Positions 57,536-64,000 of a DNA stretch of 64,000 bases are shown piece after piece; the first letter of the stretch is position 1; every line of letters starts with the position of its first letter. A program made the position numbers and the translations under genes. Source of the DNA: RGDT01 sp964630925 (lineage in GTDB: Bacteria; Planctomycetota; Planctomycetia; Gemmatales; Gemmataceae); the NCBI GenBank assembly GCA_964630925.1, contig CAZVZK010000040.1, forward strand, positions 9,006 to 73,005. The letters are read 5' to 3'. The notes under the pieces were generated by a model. That model saw only the letters and a program-made list of their open reading frames with translations. It had not been told where the DNA came from and did no database searches.

Positions 57536-59617
57536 TCAGCCGCCCTGGCGTGTCGCGGCGCCGGCGAGGTCGTTCAGGTACCCCTCCGCGTCGCGGTCGT
57601 TCGCCTTCCGCGCCTCCGCCACGCCCTCCTCGGCGAACTTGCGGGCCTTGGCCGGCTGCTTGAGCTGCATCATCGCCTCGGCGGCCTGGCCGCGCACCTT
57701 GAAGTCGCGCGGGGCGCGCTGGATGATGCGGTTGAACACGTCCTCGGCGAGGTCCGCCTCGCCCCGCTTGACGTGGACCGACGCCCGCCGCGCCTCGTAG
57801 TCGCCGCGGCGTCTGCCCTCGTTCGACTCGCAGTCGATGCGCATGCCCTCGTCGATCAGCCCGAGCGCCGCCTCGGTGTCACCCTCCGCCAGCGCCTTGG
57901 TGATCAGGAAGCCGAAGTACGGCAGGCGGTCGGCCTTGCCCTCCTTCGCCGGCCGGCCCACCAGCTCCCTGGCGAAGTGGGACGCGATCTCCCTGGCGTC
58001 GATGCGGTGGGCCGCCTGGTACGCCTGCTCGAGCTGCTCGTCGCCCAGCTCGCCGGCCTTGAGGGCCGACAGCTCCGCCGGCCCCATCGCCGAGATGTCG
58101 CCCCCCGCCGCCGGCGCCGCGGCTGCGCCGCCGAGGCCGAGCTTGCGGCGGAGCATGTTGAAGTCGTAGATGCCCGGCGCCCCGATGAGGGCGCATTGCT
58201 CGTGGAAGGCGATGACGCCGGACAGCTTGCGGCGCAGCTTGGGCGAGCCGACGGCGTCCAAGGGGGCGACCCCGCCGAGCGACTTGCGCGGGCGGCGCGT
58301 CCACGTCTCCTCGAAGAATCGCGTGGCGATCTCCAGGCTGCGCTTGCGGGCGGCGTCCTCGCTCTCCGGCTCCTTGACGAAGAACGTCAACGCCTCGGCG
58401 AGGATGGCGTGGAACGCCGGCGGCACGCGGCTGGCCTTCATGTCGGTCAGGCCGAGGTGGAGCTTCGTGCGCAGCTCCTCCTTGAGGCGGTTGTAGGTGT
58501 CCTCGATGGGGCAATGGATCTGTAACAGCGGCGGGTTGATGCGCAGCTCGCCGGCCAGCCTGCCGGTGTCGGCGGGGGCGCTGCCGACCGTCACCAGCCC
58601 GCCCGTGTTCAGCTCGAGGATGAAGGCATGCAAATTGCCCTCCTGCTCGCCCTCGCTCTGGAGCGGCAGCAGGCGGTGCGACGACAGCCACTCGTTCAGC
58701 AGCGCCTGCACCGGGCGGGGGTCGCGGACCTGCACGAGGATGGCGTGCTGCACGTAATCGCACTGCTCCTCCATCCCCTGGCCGCAGCGCAGCGCCTCGC
58801 CCAGCGCCGCCGCCTCGGCGGCGTCCTCGTCCTTGGCCGCCTTGTCCATGAACTCATCCAACGCCTCCAGGGCCGCCTTGTTGTCACCGGCCCAGGCGCG
58901 GCCCAGCGCGAGGTTGTACCACGCGGCGGCGTCGGCGGGGTCCTTCTGGGTCAGGCCCGTGAACGCCGAGATGATGCCGGACAGCTTGGCCGGCGCCGCG
59001 GCGAGCGCCTCCTTGTGGGCGGCCAGGCGCGCCGCGTCGGGCGCGATGAGGGAGTACTTGCGGCGGGCCGCCGTCGGCAGGCCGGATTGGGTCCCGAACA
59101 GGCCGTCGAGGGCCTGGCGGGCGTCCTCGTCGGCGGGCGCCAGGACGAGGGCGGTCTCCAGTGCCTGGCGGGCGGCGACGGGCCGGCGGAACTGCCACTC
59201 GGCCTGGAAGATCATCTTGTGCAGCAGCGCCAGGTCCTCCCTGGCCTCGGGGGAGAAGGCCTCGGCGGCCTTGCGTGCCAGCAACAAGCCGCCCTGGACC
59301 TCGCCCTCCTCGAAGCGGATGCGGGCGCGGAGGAGCAGGCCGAAGCCATAATTGGCGTCGATGGCGAAGGCCTTCTCGAGGGCCTCCTCGGCGGCGTCGA
59401 TCTGGCCCATGCCGGCGAGCAATTCGGCCTTCTTGCCCCAGGCGTGCGGCTGCGTGGGGTGCTGCTCGCACACCTTGTCCATCGCCTTGAGGCCGGCCTC
59501 GTGCTGCCCGGCGGCGAACTGCTCCTCGGCCTGCTGGATGCCGGCGTAGATGGGCTGACAGCACCACTTGAACTTCTTGCCGCTGCCGCACGGGCAGGAG
59601 GCATAAGGCTCGATCAT
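57536..59617 (-). CDS. SEC-C motif protein with TPR repeats
   Basis: 693 residues. CPCGSGKKFKWCC (8-20) is the SEC-C zinc-binding motif known from SecA and other proteins. TPR-like helical repeats follow (about 25-160 and 225-260: ALEKAFAIDANYGFGLLLRARIRFEEGE, LALGRAWAGDNKAALEAL), and another set ends the protein. A central region (about 290-480) has an unrecognised alpha/beta domain. TATACT at 59656-59661 and GGAGAGGA precede the ATG. It probably serves as a protein-protein adaptor. Confidence 0.8.
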   Translation of the reverse strand: MIEPYASCPCGSGKKFKWCCQPIYAGIQQAEEQFAAGQHEAGLKAMDKVCEQHPTQPHAWGKKAELLAGMGQIDAAEEALEKAFAIDANYGFGLLLRARIRFEEGEVQGGLLLARKAAEAFSPEAREDLALLHKMIFQAEWQFRRPVAARQALETALVLAPADEDARQALDGLFGTQSGLPTAARRKYSLIAPDAARLAAHKEALAAAPAKLSGIISAFTGLTQKDPADAAAWYNLALGRAWAGDNKAALEALDEFMDKAAKDEDAAEAAALGEALRCGQGMEEQCDYVQHAILVQVRDPRPVQALLNEWLSSHRLLPLQSEGEQEGNLHAFILELNTGGLVTVGSAPADTGRLAGELRINPPLLQIHCPIEDTYNRLKEELRTKLHLGLTDMKASRVPPAFHAILAEALTFFVKEPESEDAARKRSLEIATRFFEETWTRRPRKSLGGVAPLDAVGSPKLRRKLSGVIAFHEQCALIGAPGIYDFNMLRRKLGLGGAAAAPAAGGDISAMGPAELSALKAGELGDEQLEQAYQAAHRIDAREIASHFARELVGRPAKEGKADRLPYFGFLITKALAEGDTEAALGLIDEGMRIDCESNEGRRRGDYEARRASVHVKRGEADLAEDVFNRIIQRAPRDFKVRGQAAEAMMQLKQPAKARKFAEEGVAEARKANDRDAEGYLNDLAGAATRQGG

Positions 59618-59655
59618 CGGGATTCCTCTCCGTCGCCTCGGCGGGCCATCCGCTC

Positions 59656-59661
59656 AGTATA
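59656..59661 (-). promoter_or_regulatory. Putative -10 element (TATACT)
   Basis: TATACT on the minus strand lies 38 nt before the ATG of the SEC-C/TPR gene. Confidence 0.5.
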
Positions 59662-59689
59662 GCAGGGCGGAGAGGGGGAGAAGAGGTTG

Positions 59690-59822
59690 TCCACGGATCA
59701 CACGGAAAGCACGGATTACAGCCAAGAACAGAGGCAGGCAGGATACGCGTGTTTCCCGTGCCTGCTTCGCTCTTGCCTTCTGTCTTATCCGTGTGATCCG
59801 TGTGATCCGTGGACGGCTCTTC
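59690..59822. repeat. Long imperfect hairpin (CACGGATCA family, copy 2)
   Basis: Left arm GTCCACGGATCACACGGA pairs with right arm TCCGTGTGATCCGTGGAC. Inside, GAGGCAGGCAGG partly pairs with CCTGC and CTTGCCTTC segments. The repeat lies upstream of the SEC-C gene and downstream of the amidohydrolase gene, both on the minus strand, and shares CACGGATCA and the GCAGGCAG core with copy 1 at 19.5 kb. Confidence 0.75.
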
Positions 59823-59826
59823 TTCT

Positions 59827-60759
<933 letters not shown>

Positions 60760-60820
60760 CGTCTTCCTCGGTCATGAAATGGCTGGATCGGGACGGCGTA
60801 GTCATGTTATGGAGGGGGGC

Positions 60821-61609
60821 ATGAGCAACGGGGCCGATGCCATCGCGAAGGAGCTTCTCGCCGTCCGCCACGAGGCCGTGCGCGTCGCCGAGCTGGCACG
60901 TGGGGTGCATCTGGGGATGCGCGTGCGTTCGCGGCTCATGCGGGCCGGCGACTTCACCGCCCTGGCCGGCGACGACGTGGAGCTGCTCTTCGACCTGACC
61001 GACGCGGCGTTCTTCGACGGCCGGCTGCGCAAACTCCTCGACGCCTGTTCATGCCCGATCAGCTTCCACCCTTCCTCACGGCTGACGCGGTCAGGCGGAT
61101 TGACGAAGCAGTTCCGCCCGCCGCGGACGCGCCCCCGGCCTCTGGGCATCGGCTTCAAGTACGAGATCGTCCTGAGCAGCACGCTGCTGCTACAGACGTT
61201 CAAGGACGTGTCGCGGCCCGTCCACGTCAGCGGGCTGCTGTGCGCCGACCGCCTGGAGGCGGCCCAGCGCATCATGGAGCACGAGATGACGCACCTGGCC
61301 GAGATGCTGGCGGCGGGCACGTCGAGCTGCGACGCGGCCCCGTTCAAGGGCCTGGCACTGGGGTGGTTCGGCCACACCGAGACGAAGCACGACCTGGTGA
61401 CGCAGAGCGAGCGGGCGCGGGCGACGCTGGGCATCAAGGTCGGCGACAGGGTGACGTTCAGCCACGACGGGCGGACGCTGACGGGGCTGGTGAACCGCAT
61501 CACGCGGCGGGCGACGGTGCTGGTCGAGGACCCGTCGGGCGTGCTGTACACGAGCGGGCGGCGGTTTCTGAAGTATTACGTCCCGCTCGGGGCGATGCGT
61601 CCGGCGTGA
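60821..61609 (+). CDS. SprT-like zinc metalloprotease-fold protein
   Basis: 262 residues. HEMTH (HExxH) in QRIMEHEMTHLAEML and a downstream His (GWFGHTETKH) match the SprT-like layout. The N-terminal part (FDLTDAAFFDGRLRKLL) is like the start of SprT domains. The C-terminal 70 residues (GDRVTFSHDGRTLTGLVNRITRRATVLVED) look like a small beta-barrel. Members process DNA-protein crosslinks or have unknown roles. GGAGGGGGG just before the ATG at 60821 fixes the start. Confidence 0.8.
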   Translation: MSNGADAIAKELLAVRHEAVRVAELARGVHLGMRVRSRLMRAGDFTALAGDDVELLFDLTDAAFFDGRLRKLLDACSCPISFHPSSRLTRSGGLTKQFRPPRTRPRPLGIGFKYEIVLSSTLLLQTFKDVSRPVHVSGLLCADRLEAAQRIMEHEMTHLAEMLAAGTSSCDAAPFKGLALGWFGHTETKHDLVTQSERARATLGIKVGDRVTFSHDGRTLTGLVNRITRRATVLVEDPSGVLYTSGRRFLKYYVPLGAMRPA

Positions 61610-61642
61610 GGGGTGGGGGAGCCAGGCGCATCACCGCGACAC

Positions 61643-62173
61643 TCAGGGAATGCCCGACTGAGCCCCGATCTCGCACCAGCTCGTGCTGGCGCCTGCCAAA
61701 CGGAGGCGGACACGGGTCGCATTGGCCGGCTGTGGGAGAGCGATCGACATGAAGGCCCCATCCGCGCAGGGGATGAAGTGGGGAACATCCCACAAGATGG
61801 TTTCTGTTTTCACCACGTCGCCGCCCTCATCACCGAACTCGATCTGCATCCAGAACGGGTCGGCGTTCCATTCCGCCTGTGCTGGGCAGAGGGCAAGACA
61901 CACGTCACATCCGATCAATCTCGCGCCGCCCTCGAGTTCGTCGAGCAGGGTGGCGTTGAGCCCGATCCGATACCTCCCCGATGTCGCCGAAGCGGAGGAA
62001 GCCATTGCCTGGGAGTGCGCGAGCGAGCAACGGACGAGTTGCCAGGCGAAGTATGCCAGCGAGATACAGCTCCACAACAGCCACAACACGAGAAGACGAC
62101 GGGCCAGGAGGAACAGGGCCGGCCGTTGTCCCTCGCCTGACGGGTTCGCGGTATGAGGCGGGCCGTTGGTCAT
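61643..62173 (-). CDS. Membrane-anchored hypothetical protein
   Basis: 176 residues. A single transmembrane helix (about 20-45: FLLARRLLVLWLLWSCISLAYFAW) anchors a beta-rich extracytoplasmic part of about 125 residues with four Cys (CDVCLALCPAQ and later C), a possible disulfide or metal site. No domain was recognised. GGAGGG precedes the ATG. Confidence 0.6.
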   Translation of the reverse strand: MTNGPPHTANPSGEGQRPALFLLARRLLVLWLLWSCISLAYFAWQLVRCSLAHSQAMASSASATSGRYRIGLNATLLDELEGGARLIGCDVCLALCPAQAEWNADPFWMQIEFGDEGGDVVKTETILWDVPHFIPCADGAFMSIALPQPANATRVRLRLAGASTSWCEIGAQSGIP

Positions 62174-62222
62174 GGCGCCCTCCGTTCCGAAGGGGACACC
62201 CGCTGCCCCGGAACTCGCCCTG

Positions 62223-63224
62223 TCACCCCCCCTTCACCGCCCGGATGTACGCCTCGAAGTTCGCCACCGTCGCCCGCCGGTCCATGCCGTGGTTCAGGTT
62301 GACGATGTGCCGGTGCCCGCCACCCGCCTTCACGCAGGCCCGTGTCGCCTCGGCCACCTGCTCCGGCGTGCCGTGGATCAGCAGCTCCTCATCGACGTTG
62401 CCCTGGAAGACGAGGTGCGGGTACGCCGCCCGCGCCGCCGCCAGGTCGTGCCGCTTGCCCAGGCTGATGATCTCCGCCCCGGAGTCGCACAGCTCGCCCA
62501 GGTACGGGCACTCCTTGACGAACAGGATGCGCGGCACGGAGGCCGCCGACCGCAGGATGTGCCGGTGGTAGTGTTGCGCCCACCGCTGGTACTCCGGCGG
62601 GGTCAGGTCGCCGGCCCAGGAGTCGAACAACTGGTAGGCGCTCGCGCCGTGGGCCGCGAGCGTGTTCAGGAACGACACCGTGGCGCCGGCGATCTTCTCC
62701 AGCAGCGCCTCCCACGCCTCGGCGTTCTCGGCGGCGAAACGCCGCGTCGCCTCCATGTCCTTGCCGGTGCCCACGCAGTAGCTCGCCACCGTGTAGGGCG
62801 CGCCGGCGAACACCAGCACGGCCAGGTCGTCGCCGACAGCCTTCTTGACGATGGCGAGCATGTCGAGGATGTGCCGGTAGCGCGACGGGTCCGGCTCGGC
62901 GGCGAGGCGCTCCACGTCCTGCCGCGTGCGGACGGGCCGGTCGGGCACGGGCCCGCGCTCCGGCTGGAGGGTGTACGTCTGGCCCATCGCCACGGGCAGC
63001 GAGGTGATGTCGTAGAAGAGGATGATGGCATCGACGCCGAAACGCCGCGGCAGCAGCGACGCCTCGGCGGCGAGGGCGGCGTCTTCGGAGAACTCGTAGA
63101 AGGTGCGTCCGGCGCGGAGCCTCTGGAACTCGGGGTCCCAGCGGCCGGCCTGACGCATGGCCCAGACGGGCGGGCGTTCCACCGCCTCGCCGCGGGCCGC
63201 CCGGACGAGCAGCGGTGTCGTCAT
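62223..63224 (-). CDS. hemE: Uroporphyrinogen decarboxylase
   Basis: 333 residues, full length. VWAMRQAGRWDPEFQ is the conserved UROD start (RQAGR), followed by FYDITSLPVAMG (catalytic Asp), QLFDSWAGDLTP and VNLNHGMD (C-terminal substrate loop). It decarboxylates the four acetate groups of uroporphyrinogen III in heme and related tetrapyrrole synthesis. I chose the ATG at 63224 because an upstream in-frame ATG (63257) overlaps a TACAAT -10 at 63256-63261. Confidence 0.95.
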   Translation of the reverse strand: MTTPLLVRAARGEAVERPPVWAMRQAGRWDPEFQRLRAGRTFYEFSEDAALAAEASLLPRRFGVDAIILFYDITSLPVAMGQTYTLQPERGPVPDRPVRTRQDVERLAAEPDPSRYRHILDMLAIVKKAVGDDLAVLVFAGAPYTVASYCVGTGKDMEATRRFAAENAEAWEALLEKIAGATVSFLNTLAAHGASAYQLFDSWAGDLTPPEYQRWAQHYHRHILRSAASVPRILFVKECPYLGELCDSGAEIISLGKRHDLAAARAAYPHLVFQGNVDEELLIHGTPEQVAEATRACVKAGGGHRHIVNLNHGMDRRATVANFEAYIRAVKGG

Positions 63225-63255
63225 CGTGTCGGACCATCCCTCTGGGCGGAGGGGC

Positions 63256-63261
63256 ATTGTA
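63256..63261 (-). promoter_or_regulatory. Putative -10 element (TACAAT) of hemE
   Basis: TACAAT on the minus strand lies 31 nt before the hemE ATG; the predicted leader is about 25 nt. Confidence 0.55.
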
Positions 63262-63273
63262 CGGCCAGGCGTG

Positions 63274-63930
63274 TCAGCCGGCCTCGTCCGGCACGACGAC
63301 GACGTTGAGCCCCCCGCGGCGCGGCGGGAAGGCGGTCAGGCCCTCGGGCATCGACCCGTCGGGGAAGCGGACGCGGGCCTCCGTGCCGTCCGGCCCGGCG
63401 GTGAAATCGACCTCCGGCATCGCCGAGAGCAGGCCGGCTAGCGCCGGGAAGGAAGCCACCACCTCCCGGCGGAGGACCCACGCCAGGACGCCGCGTGTCG
63501 AGGTGGCCAGCTCCGAAGGGCAGAATGCGGTCAACTTTGGGAGGATGTCGTCGTCGATCAGGAACGCACGGGCGGCCCCGAGCGGCGTGGGGCCACGGAA
63601 GTCGACGTGCAGGCCGACGCCTTCTTCGGGGCCGTCCGCGCCGATCCAGAGACAAGCCTCGGCGGGGAGGCAGAAGCCGTGCCCCGCGAAGAAGCCCTCG
63701 GCAGGGAGGTAGTCGAGGAGCCGTGCAGGATGGCCGAGGAGCGGCTGCCCCGCATTCGGTGACCCGTCCTTGACCCACGCCCCCTCGTTGCGGCGTGCCT
63801 CCGAAATCAACCAGTAAAACCAACCCCGGGTCTTGTCCGCGCCGTAAACACGAGCGCGGCATCGCCCGTAGTAGCTCTCCGGGTCGAACAGGGGGTGCCG
63901 AACAGTTGGGGGCATGGTGACCGTTTTCAT
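63274..63930 (-). CDS. Conserved hypothetical protein
   Basis: 218 residues with no recognised domain. Sequence features: YYGRCRARVYG near the start, FAGHGFCLPAEACLWIGADGPEEGVGLHVDF in the middle, ALAGLLSAMPEVDF near the end. No signal peptide or membrane helix. GGAGGGA precedes the ATG. The remaining 70 bases of the window (63931-64000) show the start of a more AT-rich region, with no gene visible. Confidence 0.55.
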   Translation of the reverse strand: MKTVTMPPTVRHPLFDPESYYGRCRARVYGADKTRGWFYWLISEARRNEGAWVKDGSPNAGQPLLGHPARLLDYLPAEGFFAGHGFCLPAEACLWIGADGPEEGVGLHVDFRGPTPLGAARAFLIDDDILPKLTAFCPSELATSTRGVLAWVLRREVVASFPALAGLLSAMPEVDFTAGPDGTEARVRFPDGSMPEGLTAFPPRRGGLNVVVVPDEAG

Positions 63931-64000
63931 CGCCGTCCCTCCGCCCTAAGGGTAGCGAGTTTATTAACTGTCGCATTCGGCGGGCATGGCACGATAGTTC

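Overview
The window is GC-rich DNA (about 70% by eye) from a planctomycete, most probably Gemmataceae. The evidence is a PSCyt1-DUF1549-DUF1553 cytochrome followed by a DUF1501 protein, MJ0042-type zinc-ribbon membrane proteins, Hanks-type kinases (one with RDD domains), Uma2, SEC-C/TPR, LRR and DUF4337-type families, and many paralogues of eukaryote-like type. A run of ten Ns (32163-32172) shows this is an assembled draft or metagenome contig. About 60 genes can be supported. No rRNA, tRNA, CRISPR or transposase was recognised.

Layout. 1-3.9 kb: end of an Rrf2-like regulator, an M50 site-2 protease, a FolK-SDR fusion coupled to a secreted prenyltransferase-like toroid protein, and a rhomboid protease. 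4.0-10.6 kb: a secreted PQQ-sugar-dehydrogenase/diheme cytochrome fusion and an AsmA-like plus LptF/G-like envelope operon. 11.0-15.6 kb: a tight four-gene minus-strand operon encoding an SF2 helicase with six 74-residue tandem repeats, an antitoxin-like protein, a PIN toxin and a Rossmann-like protein; this is the most system-like locus in the window. 15.8-24.3 kb: phage-like and low-complexity proteins, a PQQ beta-propeller, GNAT, Rrf2, a zinc-ribbon membrane protein, bioA-bioD and Uma2. 24.3-28.5 kb: a 2.7-kb cassette (LRR protein, retropepsin, DUF5678-like) bounded by 95-bp direct repeats that are two copies of the 3' end of a proline dehydrogenase gene. 28.6-32.7 kb: a kinase and two DUF3754-like proteins, then cytidine deaminase. 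32.7-39.7 kb: a CSPG-repeat protein, a HEPN-like two-gene module, GNAT, two zinc-ribbon membrane proteins, a pseudouridine synthase, HNH and STAS. 39.7-47.1 kb: a large kinase with RDD and pseudokinase domains, ilvN plus a coupled small gene, an orphan HTH gene, hisA and an EF-G paralogue. 47.2-64 kb: FHA, greA, an IrrE-like protein, small secreted and membrane proteins, the planctomycete cytochrome/DUF1501 cluster, SEC-C/TPR, a Tat-exported amidohydrolase, SprT-like, hemE and a hypothetical.

Regulation. Against the GC-rich background, -10 hexamers (TACAAT, TATACT, TAGAAT, TATAAT) stand out just upstream of many genes. In at least two cases (bioA and the PSCyt1 gene) the hexamer ends 6 nt before ATG, which implies leaderless transcripts. 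Intergenic regions carry several families of long imperfect hairpins with shared core motifs, probably dispersed palindromic elements that can act as terminators.
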